Shown: one piece after another, positions 1 through 11,932 of the stretch
How the letters are laid out: the number at the start of each line of letters is the position of its first letter
Numbering within the stretch: position 1 is the stretch's first letter
Origin: Boesenbergia rotunda
Taxonomy: Eukaryota; Streptophyta; Magnoliopsida; Zingiberales; Zingiberaceae
Assembly (NCBI GenBank): GCA_024364735.1
Contig: JAGFNQ010000889.1
Location: 334,310 to 398,309 of the forward strand
Direction of reading: 5' to 3'
Length of the DNA: 64,000 nucleotides
Notes under the pieces: model-generated
Databases searched by the model: none
What the model was told of the DNA's origin: nothing
The model's input: the letters and a program-made list of their open reading frames with translations, nothing else
Made by a program: the position numbers and the translations under genes

Positions 1-1079
1 GATCGAAAGCCCAACAGAAAGTTGGCACGAGATGAAAATTTCAAGTTGGCCAAAGGTTGACTGAACACTTGGTGAAGAAACCCTAGCAAGTCAATGGTGA
101 TTAGATGTTAGGCAAAAGAAGTCCCAATTAGTTACGGGTGAATTGAGGGTTGGGCAAAGGGACCCTAAACTCAGGTTCAAAGTTAAGGGTTGGGTAATCG
201 ATTAGGGTAATCGATTAGGCCTAAAGTAGTCGATTGAGAGTTTTCGCGAGACCACAGACGGTGCCAAAATCAATTGCCCAATCAATTTTGACAATGTCAA
301 TATATTAGGCTGTGTTTCTCTCACAAATAGAAAGTTTCTTAATTGATTGGGTAAATCATTAAGGCTAAGTCAATCAATTGGGCTAATCGATTGACAGTGT
401 GATTTCATGATCATAGAAAGGTGTTGAATTGATTGGGCTTAGCCTTAATCGATTGCCCCAACCTTTCTCTCACAAATCGAAGCTTCAGAATTGATTGGCT
501 TAATAGATTGGAGCGGGTAACCATTGGTATGACACACAAATCGATTGGTCAGACCAAAAAGAGTTATTCTGTAAGTTTTGAACTATCGAGCTGATGTGGT
601 AATCGATTAAGGGTAAGCCTAATCGATTAGGAGGCGTCGAAATAACCCTAGAAAAGGAGTTTGCATATACAATTGAAGATGTCAGTTCTTGAGGTTTTGC
701 TGACAAGTGTTGCTACACTTTATAAGCATCAAAAGGATATCTAAAGCAAGAAAAGAACAAACAAAGCAAAGTTTATGTTGTAAAGTCATTTTCGATTTCC
801 TTTGTAACCTAGTTTGCATTTCTTAATTGTATTTCTTGTGTTTAAGTTTGTAAGAGGGTTCTCCACCTCTGAAATTGTTTTGAGAAAAAGGCATTCATAA
901 TAGAGCTATGAGTGTGAGGAGTGGACCCTTGGATTAGTCATCTCAAGGATGTGGATACCAAATCAAATTGAAGGTGTTGAGAATGAGAGTTTTGCTTCAA
1001 AGTTTCTGCTGCAAATCATCATCAAAGAAGCGAAGCAAAGCTATTCACCCTTGGTCTCTAGCTCATACATGTCCTAATA
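1..1079 (+). repeat. 5' LTR of element C, truncated by window edge
   Basis: This matches the part of the 3' LTR from about 8070 to 9091 motif by motif. It contains repeated TAATCGATTAGG-like palindromes (about 190-640), a TATA-like TTTATAA near 719, and a U5 end GTCCTAATA, where related LTRs end CCTACA. A primer-binding site follows immediately. The start and the hairpin-array part lie outside the window. Confidence 0.75.
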
Positions 1080-1081
1080 AG

Positions 1082-1093
1082 TGGTATCTGAGT
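1082..1093 (+). other. Primer-binding site of element C (tRNA-iMet type, degraded)
   Basis: TGGTATCTGAGT sits three bases after the LTR end. It differs at two positions from TGGTATCAGAGC, the motif complementary to the plant initiator tRNA-Met 3' end used by Ty1-copia elements. Confidence 0.7.
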
Positions 1094-2228
1094 GAGGTCG
1101 CTCTTCATTGGACTAATCGCCAGAAAGAGCAAAGAGCTAAAGAAAAAAGAAGAAGTTGAACACCTAAATTTCAACATGTTAAACGACTCATCTTTAAGCG
1201 AGTTCAACTTCAAAATGGACTACCAAGATGGATTCAGATATGACATTCGATCACCTCCACCTTTTGGACCGGGAAGCTTTGATTTTTGGAAATGAAGGGT
1301 CAAAAATTTCTTCATGATGGACATAGAGCAATGATTTTCTCTAATTGAAGGATTTAATGCTCCCAAAGACAAAAAGGGAGAATCTCTCCAAAAAGCAAAT
1401 GAACCGAAGAGCAAGTCAAGATATTCAAGGCAAATGATAAGGTAATCAAAATTTTAGTTATTATTGCTTAACAATATTTTGTGTAAGATAGGTGAACACA
1501 AAGATGCCAAAGAGTTATGGTGTAAATTGGCCAAGTGCTAAGAAATCCAACCTTAACAACAATTGAAAGCAAATCCAAAGAGAGAGACTTATTGGATCAA
1601 GAACTTGAGGATTCAGAGATTGAGAGATGCTCAACATTTGAGGATGAAATCAAAGAGGCATCCATCTTAATGATCGAGGAGGAGCTTAGTTCATTGACAC
1701 TGGAATAAGAAGAAGTGTCTACATCTGAAATCAATGAAGGAGCATGTGCCACCTCTACAAATCATGAAGATATACCAATTTCAATTTATAAAAAATTAAA
1801 AATATATCATATGCTTTAAGTGTAGGGAGAATGGGCACTACAAGAGCAAGTGTCCAAAATTAATCAAGAAGATGACTAAAATGACACCCAAAGTGACAGA
1901 GAAGTCAAAAGAGGTCTTCCCCATGATACGAAAAGGTAAGGAGCATATTGTATATTTCTCATGCAATCAATGAAAACATTATCAGAATCAATGTCCAAGG
2001 GTAACGAATCCGACCAAGAATAAAGGACGAACCTCAAGTTAAGGGGAAACTTCTAAGAGAAAATCTAAGGTACTATTAGTTAATGGTATTCCTTTATATC
2101 ATGCTAAAAAAACATGCTAGAAATAAGTTCTATGATTTTGGTACTATTTATCATGAAAATAGGAAGCAATATATGTTGGTGCAAAGAGCATCAGTCATGA
2201 ACAATTAACCTCTAGTGTTTCGATGTTT

Positions 2229-2615
2229 GACAATATACTAAGGTCTGGTCAAAATGATCAAGGGTTAAGTTAAACAGGACTTGATGTTTGATAGGATAAA
2301 CGTAGGTTTGATCAGTTTGATAAAGGGTAAGATAAATAGGACCTAATGTTTAATAGTGACAATATACTAAGGTCTAGTCAAAGTAATCAAGGGATAAGCC
2401 AAACAGGACCTGATGTTTGGTAGGATAAACCTAGGTTTAATCAGTTTGACAAAGGGTAAGGCAAATAGGACCTGATGTTTGGCAGTGACAATATACTAAG
2501 GTCTAGTCAAAGTGATCAAGGGTTAAACCAAACAAGATCTGATGTTTGGTAGGGTAAACCTAGGTTTGATCAGTTTGACAAAGGGATAAGTTAAACAGGA
2601 TTTGATGTTTGGCAA
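2229..2615 (+). repeat. 129-bp tandem repeat, three copies, in solo LTR D
   Basis: Copies begin with GACAATATACTAAGG at 2229, 2358 and 2487, an exact 129-bp spacing. Each contains ACAGGACCTGATGTTTGG-like segments. A partial fourth copy decays after 2616. Confidence 0.85.
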
Positions 2616-3720
2616 AGTGAATAGAACCCAGGGTTGGTCAGTTTGACCAAGGGATAAGATAAACAGGACTGATGTTTGGCAGAGTGAGTAAACATATATC
2701 CGGTCAGATAGACCAAGGACTGAACCAATCTAGACTTGAGGTTTGGTAGAAAGAGAGTATACTTACTTGAAGGTTGGAAGAAAGAAGTCTAGTTAGGATC
2801 AATATAACTAGTAAAGAAATCCTGGTGAGTAAAGTTGGGCCCTAGTGAGTGAAGCTAGGTGGAAAAAATCCTAGTGGGTGAAGCTAGGTAAAGAAATCCT
2901 GGCGAGTGAAGCAAGGTGGACGAAATCCTAGTGAGTGAAGCTGGGTCCTAGTGAGTGAATCTAGGTGGAAGAAGTCCTGGTGAGTGAAGCTGGGCAAGAA
3001 GTCTTGACCTGGAGGGTTGAGCACCGAAGTCCTAGTTCGAGGAATTGGGCACGAAGTCCTGGTCGGGGATCGGGCAATGAAGCCTTTGCCAAGCGAGGAC
3101 TATGGACAAAAGTAGAGACGGGTCAAGGTCGGACATCTCGAGATCCGGGAGTCTCGGAGGTCGAGCACGAAGTCTTGGTCCGGGGGACCGAGCAGAATAC
3201 TTTGCCGAGCGGGGATCACAGACAGAAGTAGAGACAGATCGAGGTCGGACATCTCGAGATCTGAGTTCTCAGAGGTAGAGCAAAAGTCCAACCGGAGGTC
3301 CTGGTTGCCAAAAGGTAACTTCTCCGGGGTAGAGTAGGTTAAGACGCATTCCCCGGGAAAGGGAACAGTAGGTGTCGGTTCGACCTAGGGTTTCAGGGTG
3401 AAATCCAAAAGTTAGAACTAATAAACTAAGGCATAAGATTGTTTGTATGTTTGTTGTGTATTTTGTTGTCTTACAGGTACCTGGAGTTGGAGGTAAGATA
3501 GGAGAGAAAACACAAAACAAATAAGGCTGAGAAAAGGGGTTCCTAGGCGCCTGAATGAAGTTAGGCGCCTAGAACCCAGGCGCCTGATTCATCCTAGGCG
3601 CCAGAGTGCTATTAGGTGCCTGGGAAGGGATGTTTATCCTGCGTCAAGTTTGCTGCAACGGATCAATTTTTGATCACTCACGAGGCACCCCAGAAGCATA
3701 TTAGGCACCCAAGAATCTAG

Positions 3721-3728
3721 TATAAAAA
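3721..3728 (+). promoter_or_regulatory. TATA box of solo LTR D
   Basis: TATAAAAA followed by GGGGGTTGACCCC, just downstream of the GGCGCC cluster. This is the same position as the TATA boxes of LTRs A and G. Confidence 0.6.
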
Positions 3729-4494
3729 GGGGGTTGACCCCTCACTTCAAGAGATCAAGTTTCACACCTGTTCAGTCATTCTGTGCAAAGCAAAAGCGCT
3801 CAGACAAAACTCTACGACCGAGGAGGCTCCAGGAGGAAGTGTGCGACACTTCGGAGTTCTAGATTGGTCGGGATCGTCGATTTTGTTTGGGTTGCTTTAA
3901 TTTATAAGTTGTAATTAGTCTTTATATTTGTGCTTGCATTTCAAACTGTAAAACGGGTTTTCTCCGCCTCCGGAAATTTCGGAAAGGAGACCATTAGTGG
4001 ACTCACGCTAAGTACATAGGCCTTGGATGTACTGACCCTGGGGGTTGGGAACCAAGTAAATAAATCCTGCGTGTCTAATGTGTTTTATTGTCTTTACTGT
4101 TAATATTCCGCTGTGTACTAACACTCTGATAGAAAGACGATTCAACGGACGATGAAGTTTCGAAAAAAGTTTAAGTCGACATTCACCCCTCCCTCGACGC
4201 CACCGATCCCACAATATAATCCTAAGAAAAATTATATATCATATCATGCTAGAACTATCTTACTCAAGGAAAGGAAGGTAGAAAATAATTAAATAAGAAC
4301 TCTAAGCATTCTAAATATGTGCCCAGAAAGAAAAAAGTTCAAGGCAATAATGGAAAATCCAAATTTGATGATTTAAGGATAGTAAATCAAATCTTGAGAT
4401 CAAGACTTGAGAAATTTGAGAGGATCCTAAAGGGAATACAAATAATATCAAAAGATTAAAGAAGCAAAACCTAGATTTCAGAAGACAAGATCAT

Positions 4495-6730
4495 TGTTGG
4501 GACCGGGTGCATGTTGACATGGATACGGGTTCGTAATTTTTAAAAATAATTACGTGCAGCGGAAGAATTAGCATATATAATTTCTCAAATTATTTTAACC
4601 ACGTATCTAGCATGCAACCTTATGATGTGTGGACATGATCATAAATTAAAATTTTTCAGAAAGTAAACTAATTTACTCAATACCTCGCGTAACTCGAAGT
4701 AAGGGACGAGATCCAACCGTAGCGTCCCTTGGAAGCTCCGCCTCTATTCGCGTCCACGCCGAGTTCTCTTCGGGATGACTTCGCAAAGCCACGAGTTTCG
4801 TGCCGACAAGAACTACTAGATTCTCCAAAGGCACGACAAGAATATCAAGAGAGAAAGATGGAAGACTAACCACCAAGTAACGGAATCAAGATTCTGGGGG
4901 AATGAAGGAGTTGCCCGCTTCTTCTTCTTCTTTGGCACCTTCTTGGTGGAGGAGGCTCACGGCAACCCTAGGCGGTGCGCCGGCCCTAGGGGAGGAGAGA
5001 GTGCGCCGGCCCTAGAGAGAGAGAGGGAGAGAATAAGAGAGAGAGAGAGCTTGCTACTTAATCTCTTAATTGGAATTCAAGACTTGCCTTGGTTCCTTTA
5101 TATAGTAGCCTCTCCATCGCCAAGTCTCCCCTTTAACGGAATAAATTTTCATAAGAAATTTATCCTATAAATTTTCTTATGAATTATTCCGTTATGCCAA
5201 GTTTTATTATAACTAAATTTATAATAAAAACAAACACATCTCTCCTTTTATTATGGAATAAATTTTCACAAGAAATTTATTATATAAATTTTTCTTATCA
5301 TGGAAAAATCAATTCATAATTGATTTTATAAAATAAAATAAACCATTTAAAGTTTATTTTAATTTCCATGAAAATAAATTTATTTACATAAATTTCTTTA
5401 TATAAATTTCTTTATATTTATTTATCCATAATTTTATAAAACAAATCGCGCTTGATTTATTTTATAATTTAAACCAAATAAATTGGTTTCCCTCCTTGTT
5501 GTGGCCGGCCAAACCAAAGAGGGTGGGGACCCTCTTTGGCCGGCCAAACCAAGCCGCCTCCTCGCGAATTAAACTCATTTAATTCGTCCAATAAGCCTTC
5601 AAAAGACTTAGCCATTTTAAGCTTCCGATGCGCCTCTGATGAATTCAGATTCGACTTATTTCTCTTGATTGGAAAATCCAATTTTCAACTCATTTTAAAT
5701 CCCTCGGATTACTCGTAGTGCGTGTGACTAAATAGGCTTTCGATTTATGTTGGCCGTCTATAATCAACTAATTATAGAACGATCATGAGTGACACCTAGT
5801 AGTACATCATGACCCCCAATTATCGAAAGATCAACGGTTGACCTCAGAAATAATTCTGAAACCCTTCAGCAACTATAATGAGTCGTGCCTCATTCCCTTC
5901 ACCATCTTATACCCACTTGGTTCAGGACACGGTCTATGTGTGTCAGTCCCCACTAGGCTGACTACGTCACACCTAGCCCAAGTAATGTCTTTCTCGTCCA
6001 ACGGATTCTAATTACTCTCATGTTTCCTAGAGATTCATACTCGGAACATGTTATGCTCTGGCCATAGGCTTCGAGTAACAATCCGACGATAGGCCTTGGG
6101 TATACATCTCCTCGCAAGGAGTGGTGAATCCTTTGTAGGCTGATCAAACATCTTCGGGGACATCGGCTTATACCCAACCATCCTGGGTCCACACCTCCTT
6201 AGAGATGCTTGCTTAAGATGTCAAAGCATAAGTCTCCGTGACCAAGATGACTTGAACACCGCAAGTTAAAGGAATATCGCACTTAAGCTGCAGTAAGAAC
6301 TTCATTGACATATCTACATGTAGATTCCCATATGAAGTCTTACAGCCAGTCACTCCAATGAACTAGTTCCCTTAACTAGCATTCATGTTTATCTCCGGAC
6401 ATCCCAATGTCACCTGCCAGTGAGAATCAGCTGATTAGAGAATAACCCATGCTAGTCTCAACAGAATTAATAGTGTCCGTATTTATCAATTCATCGACTA
6501 GGGACAATTTCAATACTTCACAATTGCACATGTAGAGATAATCACTAGTTGTGAACTCATCACAAATTCTCTCATGCTGTGAATTGTATTGCGGACATTC
6601 AGTAAATGAGTTTAAGATCTCAATCAAATACACAAACATGTATACTCAAATAGTGAATATTCATTTATTAAAGTAAATGATTACAATCATAAGGCGATTG
6701 CCTTAGGACACTTCTCTCATATTACTAACA
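4495..6730 (-). mobile_element. Solo LTR E, about 2.2 kb, different family, minus orientation
   Basis: The sequence starts TGTTGGGACCGGG and ends ATTACTAACA, flanked by the 5-bp duplication ATCAT (4490-4494 and 6731-6735). Joining the flanks restores the gag remnant of element C, which supports a clean insertion. A minus-strand TATATAAAGG near 5095-5110 suggests that transcription ran leftwards. It shares no hairpin or palindrome array with the SIRE-like LTRs. I see no internal coding region, and I cannot assign the family. Confidence 0.82.
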
Positions 6731-6998
6731 ATCATTCAATGGAAAAAAAGGTTTGAGATACAAATCTAAAGCCAAGAAGAGTGTATCAACATATCATAAA
6801 CTTCCATATAGTTATGAAACTATCCTTAAGTTTAGGAGTCAAGACAAGATTACAAGGGAGGTTATCCTTAGAGTTGACCTACAGGAGACTAGCATGACTA
6901 AGGCTTCTAAGAAGTCTAATAAAGTCATTAGGAATGTATCAAGGAAAGTTGTTCCTAATGAGTACCTAGTACCCCCAAGAAGCACTAATAGATATTAG

Positions 6999-7535
6999 GT
7001 TCTTGAAAGTGTGTTCTCATTGCACTAAATCGGTTTAAAGCGTGTTAACACTAATTGGAAGGGTAATTAACCCAACTATGATGAAGTTAGCACTTTAAAA
7101 CATTTTAAAGGTACTATGACACCTTGAAAATGAGAAGTTTATTCTTATTCTTGAAGAGTAAAAATGTGGCGATTAAAAATTTAAAGTATTGAGCTTAATT
7201 AACTTGACGCAAATAAGATAGAAGTCAAACGAATGTCAAATTGGGACTTTTAACATTTTCTACGGAGATGGGGCAACTTATGCTTCTCTTGGTATAATGG
7301 TTAAAGGATGGAACTTAGATGAAATTCAAGGAGTTTTTTTTTGCGCTACAATTGCTATATTTTTATATGCCCTATCATATATCATGACATCATATATTAC
7401 ATTCATATTCTTATCCAAATGTTATATGCCATGTCATACATACATCATAAGCTATGATAGTGTTTCTTTTGAAAAATACTTATTAATTGACATTCTAGGT
7501 AGAATGATCAAAGTTAAAAATTTCTAGTTAGAGAT
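6999..7535 (+). other. 3' internal region of element C
   Basis: AT-rich, non-coding DNA between the gag tail and the 3' LTR. The pol gene expected here is absent, and no clear polypurine tract precedes the LTR (the end reads TAGTTAGAGAT). Confidence 0.55.
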
Positions 7536-9091
7536 TGTTGGCGCAATCGTCCTTTTTGATTTTTGATGTTTGACTTAATCATATTGTAAAACATACATCA
7601 ATATTGTCATGGGATGGGATGTAGAAGGATGAAGAAGGAGGTTGGGCTCATATTGTCAAATATTAATAAGAAGATATTGTTAGTGTAGTCATCCTTAGGT
7701 CAAGGTTGACCAGTTTGACTAAGTTCAGGTTGGCTCGAACTTAAGTTTAGATAAAGTATGTCAAGGGAGGATTGGATACTTGAATGAGAAGTCCTAATTT
7801 GAGGTTAGACAAGGAAAAGTTCTAACTAAAGGTTAAGCAACAGAAAGTCCTGACCGGAGGTTAGGTTTTGGAAAACCTAGTTGAGAATTAGGTGGTGGTA
7901 AGTCCTAGCGAAGCTAGATAGTGAATACCTAGTTGAGAACTAGGCAATGAGAGTCCTAGCTGGCTAGACAATGAAAACCTAGTTGGGAACTAAGTAATGA
8001 GAATGCTATTTGGGCAAGACAGTGAAGACCTAGTTGGGAACTAGGCAATGAAAATCTAAGTGGGTTAAAGGTTGACCGAACTCTTGGTGATTGAAAGTTT
8101 AATGGGAAGTTAACACAAAATGGAAAGTCCAAGGGGGTCAAAGGTTGATTGGACACTTGAGAAAAAAAACCCTAGCAGGTCAGGGTGACCAGATGCTAGG
8201 CAATGGGAAGTCCCATCGAGTCACAAATGGCTTTAGGGTTAGACAAAGGAACCCTAAACTCGAGTTCATAGTTAAGGGTTAGGCAATCAATTAAGTAATT
8301 GATTAGGCCTAAAGTAATCGATTAGAGTAATTGATTAAAAGTGTTTTCACAAGACCACATAAGGTGTCAGAATCGATTCTGGCATTGTCAATCAATTAGG
8401 GCAATCAATTAGATTGTGTTTCTCTTATGCATAGAAAGTCTCTCAATGAATTGGAGTAATCAATTAAGGCTAAGCCAATCGATTGGGCAACCTTTCTCTC
8501 ACAAACAGAAGCTTTAGAATCAATTGGCTTAATTAATTAGAAGCTGGTAATTGATTGGTATAGCTCACCAATCGATTGATCAGATGAAAAAGAGACGTTT
8601 TGCAGGTTTGAATTGTTGAGCTGAAGTGACAATCGATTAGGATAAGCCTAATCGATTTGGAGGCGTCAAAAGAACCCTAGGATAGGGGTTTTCATGAACA
8701 TTTGAAGACGCTGGTATGCCAACAAGTGTTACTGCACTTTTCAAATATCAAGAGACTATCCAAAGCAAGAAAGAACAAGAAAAGGAAGGTTATGTTATAA
8801 GTTATTTTCGATTTACTTTATAACTTAGTTTGTGTTTCTTGGTTGTACTTCTTGTGCTTGAGCTTGAACAAGGCTTCTCTGACTTTGAAAAATTTTCAAG
8901 AAACATACATTCATAGTGGAGCTATGAGTCTGAGGACTGAACCCTTAGATTAGTCACCTCAAGAAGATGGATACCATGCAAAATCGAAGGTGTTAGTGAT
9001 TGAGAATTTTGCTTCAAAGTTTTCGCTGTAAATCATCATCGATGAAGTGAAGCAAACTATTCATCCCCTCTAGCTCATACATGTCATAATA
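7536..9091 (+). repeat. 3' LTR of element C
   Basis: Starts TGTTGGCGCAATC and ends CATAATA, matching the 5' LTR end at 1079. It contains CCTAGTTGGGAACTAGG-like inverted units at 7850-8050 and an ATCGATT/AATCGAT palindrome array at about 8280-8660, followed by R-U5. Confidence 0.78.
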
Positions 9092-9179
9092 GTAGTGAAT
9101 CATATAGGGTTGAAATGTAATCCTATATCTTTTCAAGAGATTAAATAATACACTAATCTTGAAAGATAAATTAACACTA

Positions 9180-9816
9180 TGCAAGAAGAGTAAAATCTAT
9201 GGCAAATAATGATGTTTGAAAACTTATCGAATTGCCTAAAGATACGAAATCCATTAGATGTAAATAGATATTTAAAACAAATAGGATTCAAGGGGCAATG
9301 TCAAAAAGTATAAGATTTGTCTTATTACCAAAGGATTCACTCAGAAGGAAGACATTGATTACAAGGAGAATTTCTCACTTGTGCCAATGAAAGACCCTAT
9401 CAGGATAATCATGGTACTTGCAACTCATTTTGATTTGGAGCTACATTAAATAGACATAAAGATTGCATTCCTCAATGGTGACATTGAGGAGTATATATAT
9501 ATATGGTGCAACCGGAGAACTTTGACTCTGAGGATTCAAAACACCTAGTATATAGATTAAAGAAGTCCATTTATGATTTGAAATAGACACCCCATATGTG
9601 GCACCTGAAATTTGATCAAATGGTCATCTTATTTGGATTTAAAGAGAACTCTATTGATTAGTGCATATATATCAAGTTCAGTGGGGGCATATTTGTTATA
9701 CTTGTCTTGTATGTGGACGATATATGATTTGCAATCAATAATAAGTGTCTACTGCATGAAACCAAGTCATTTCTATCCAGTATTTTTGAAATGAAAGATC
9801 TTGATGAAGCACCCTT
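9180..9816 (+). pseudogene. Degenerate Ty1-copia reverse transcriptase
   Basis: Read across frames, the sequence gives the usual Ty1-copia RT order: an IFKT motif near 9262, KGFTQKEDIDYKENFSLVP near 9330-9395, IDIKIAFLNGDIEEYIYMVQP near 9450-9515, VYRLKKSIYDLK near 9550-9580, and a LYVDDI catalytic box near 9710-9725. Several in-frame stops and shifts make it dead. The gene is cut at its 3' side by an LTR that starts at 9817. It is not a continuation of element C, whose 3' LTR ends at 9091. The lineage is uncertain. Confidence 0.75.
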
Positions 9817-10410
9817 TGTTGGTCCCAGAAGCAACAGATCGAACCTGGTTTTGATAATGGCAAAGGGCTCAAAGTTAAGTTTATGTGGTGATCTAATGAA
9901 TTTACTAAGTGTGCAGGAAAGTCCTAGTTAACCTAGGCAAGAAGTCTTGACCTACAGGGTTGAGCATGAAGTCTTGGTCAAGGACTGGGCACGAAGTCCT
10001 AACCAAGGGCTGGGCACCGAAGACCTGATTGAGAGTTGGGCACGAAAACCTAGTTCAAGGAATTGGGCATGAAGACCTGGTCGGGGACTGGGCAACAAAG
10101 ACCTTATTCGGAAGATCGGGCAGAAGATTTAGCTAAGCGAGGACTATAGGTAGAAATAGAGAGAAGTCGAGGTATGAACGTCTCGAGATTCGGGAGTCTT
10201 GGAGGCCGAGCAAAATTCCAACCGGAGGAACTGGTTGGCAAAAGGTAACTTCTCCAGAGTGGAGTAGGTGAGGATGTGTTCCCCGGAAGAGGGACCAGTA
10301 GGCGTCGGTTCGACCTAGGATTTCATTTGAAATCCAAAGTCAGAACCAGACAACTCTAGCTATCATTCATGCATGCATTTACCTTATTATACTGTGTTCT
10401 TGGACTAACC
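9817..10410 (+). repeat. LTR fragment J (SIRE-like), 5' part only
   Basis: Starts TGTTGGTCCCAGAAG inside the RT remnant. It carries repeated AAGTCCTGGTCAAGGACTGGGCACG units and the conserved block CGGTTCGACCTAGG near 10310. It stops at TTGGACTAACC, where the minus-strand LTR H begins. In LTR G the same block continues, so the right half of J was displaced or lost. Confidence 0.72.
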
Positions 10411-11673
10411 TATAGGATCGGATAAAACGATAGAGGGGGGGGGGGCGAATATCGTTGTATGATTTTTCGGAGTAGTAGAGTAAATGCGTAGCGAAAAATC
10501 ACAGAATACACACGAACACAAATCGATTTTACTTGGTTCAGAGTCGCGGTCGACTCCTACTTCAAGGCCCACGGTCCTTGACCATTTACTTTGGGCAATT
10601 CTATATTCGATAAGATTTTTACAAGATGATAGTACATATATAGAATTTGGAAATTTAAATAACAACACTTTCGTAAATTGAAATTTTATCGACGCCCGAG
10701 GTGGATCGAATTCCGGAGCAGAGGGTTGTCGTCGACGCTGGAATCTCGAAATCGAACTTTGCCGGGGTGCAGCGCTTGAGCGAAAGTGTCTGGAGAGTTG
10801 AGAGCAATGAATGTCGAAGCCTTGGGGGTGCACCCCTTTTATAGTGCTCATATGGGCGCCTATGACGATGGGGGCGCCTACCACGTGGCCTTCCATGCGC
10901 GAACCCTTATCCGCAGGCTCGGTTAGTGCTTATCCATCTCCTCTTGGGCGCATGAGCTGATGGGGGCGCCCGTGACCTCATGGGCGCCTGATCTGTCTTG
11001 CTCCAGAGGCTTTACTGCTGTGGTTGGTGTTTTGCCTTCACATTGGGGCGCCCGTATCCTTACGGGCACCCGAGTCAATCCGGGCGCTTAGCCCCAATGA
11101 GGCACCTCACTTGCAGAAGACCAGTCCTTCGATCCTGTAACTAAGATTAGTACCAAAACACAACAAGCAAATGTGTTAGCCATTAGTTACAACCGTAGCT
11201 GTCATGGTTCTGACTGTGGGTCTCCCAAATGGAACCCTAGGTCGAATCGACGCCTAATGTTCCCTCGATGGGGAACGCGTCCTCACCTACTCCTCTCAGG
11301 AGAGTTTATCTTTTGCCAACCGGCTCCTCCGGTTGGACTTTTGCCCAATCCACCTGACCAGGTCTTCGTGCCCAACTTCCGGTCAGGTCTTCTTGCCCAA
11401 CTTCCGGTCAGGTCTTCGGTGCCCAGCCCCTTGCTAGGACTTCTTGCCCAGTCCTCGACCAGGACTTCTTTGCCCGACTTTCGGTCAGGTCTTCTTGCCC
11501 AGTCCTTGACCAGGACTTCTTTGCCCAACCCTTTGACAGGACTTCTTGCCTAGTGTACCTAGGTCTTTTCCTGCACACTCAGTAAACATGATAGATCACA
11601 ATAACACCTTAACTTCTGAACCCTTTGCCATTAACAAAACTCAAGTTTGACTTAGGTGCTGCCTGCACCAACA
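10411..11673 (-). repeat. LTR H, SIRE-like GGCGCC subfamily, minus strand
   Basis: Read on the minus strand it starts TGTTGGTGCAGG and ends CGATCCTATA. It contains AAGTCCTGGTCAAGGACTGGGC units (11340-11560), the CGGTTCGACCTAGG-type block near 11233-11255, a GGCGCC array (10850-11100), TATAAAAGGGG at 10837-10843 and a terminal poly-C block. A polypurine tract abuts it at 11674, which makes it the 3' LTR of a minus-strand element. Confidence 0.8.
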
Positions 11674-11932
11674 ATTTCCCCCTTTTTGATCTATGACAAC
11701 ACGGTTCAAAAAGTTAAGTTAAAAGAAACAAGTAATGTAAAAGGTTTTTAATTTCCTCCCCCTGGAAGGAATTCTCCCCCTGAGTTTTTCAAAAATACGT
11801 GGGGTTTTTGAAAATATTTCTAAGTCCTTGTCTATCAAAAAAGTAAAAAGATTTTTCAGGTTTTCAACACTTAGAAGATTTTCAAGTTAGAGAAAAGATT
11901 TTCCAAAAGAATTTTAAAGTTTAAGTACTTAG
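11674..11932 (-). other. Polypurine tract and 3' internal tail of minus-strand element H
   Basis: On the minus strand ATCAAAAAGGGGGAAAT immediately precedes LTR H and acts as the plus-strand primer. Two more short purine tracts lie near 11756 and 11772. The rest is non-coding. The tail is interrupted at 11932 by element A and resumes at 31179. Confidence 0.7.

Larger units (their letters stand above)
2174..4213 (+). mobile_element. Solo LTR D, SIRE-like, GGCGCC subfamily
   Basis: The sequence starts TGTTGGTGCAAAG and ends GATCCCACA, and is flanked on both sides by the 5-bp duplication ATATA (2169-2173 and 4214-4218). Its parts in order are a 129-bp tandem repeat (2229-2615), CCTAGTGAGTGAAGCTAGG-type units (2810-3000), AGTCCTGGTC units, a GGCGCC palindrome cluster (3540-3640), a TATA box at 3721-3728, the TTTTCTCCGCCTCCGG block of R-U5, and the terminal TATTCACCCCTCCC block. 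There is no internal region. It is therefore a solo LTR left after unequal recombination between two LTRs. Confidence 0.88.
1176..6998 (+). pseudogene. Degenerate gag of element C, split by two solo LTRs
   Basis: Gag coats and packages the retrotransposon RNA. Coding traces lie in three pieces: 1176-2173, 4219-4494 and 6736-6998. Near 1255-1300 the peptide FGPGSFDFWK aligns with FDGADFQYWR of the B-family gag (UBN2 domain start), and near 1510 AKELW is recognisable. A CCHC knuckle (C-X2-C-X4-H-X4-C) lies at 1812-1853, and a second, damaged one (CNQ, stop, KHYQNQC) near 1960-2000. The last piece is an open stretch from about 6753 to 6998, rich in K and S and ending in VPPRSTNRY, which resembles the C-terminal tail of SIRE gag. 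Stops and frameshifts are frequent, so it cannot make protein. Confidence 0.7.
1..9091 (+). mobile_element. Element C: old gag-only SIRE-like Ty1-copia retrotransposon, left end outside window
   Basis: Two related LTR copies (1-1079 and 7536-9091) bracket an internal region that holds only gag remnants and no protease, integrase or reverse transcriptase. The two LTRs share the same order of motifs: AAGTCC-type units, an AATCGATT array, and R-U5 ending near CTAGCTCATACATGTC. The internal region is interrupted by two solo LTRs (2174-4213 and 4495-6730). Without them it is only about 2.2 kb, too short for gag-pol. It could be a pol-less (TR-GAG-like) derivative or an autonomous element that lost pol by deletion. 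Many stops and frameshifts and strong LTR divergence suggest it is the oldest element on the left side. Confidence 0.75.

Noticed and set aside
10405..10896. 163-residue minus-strand ORF
   Set aside because: It lies wholly inside LTR H over the TATA box and GGCGCC array. No domain, and the frame follows LTR sequence rather than coding constraint.
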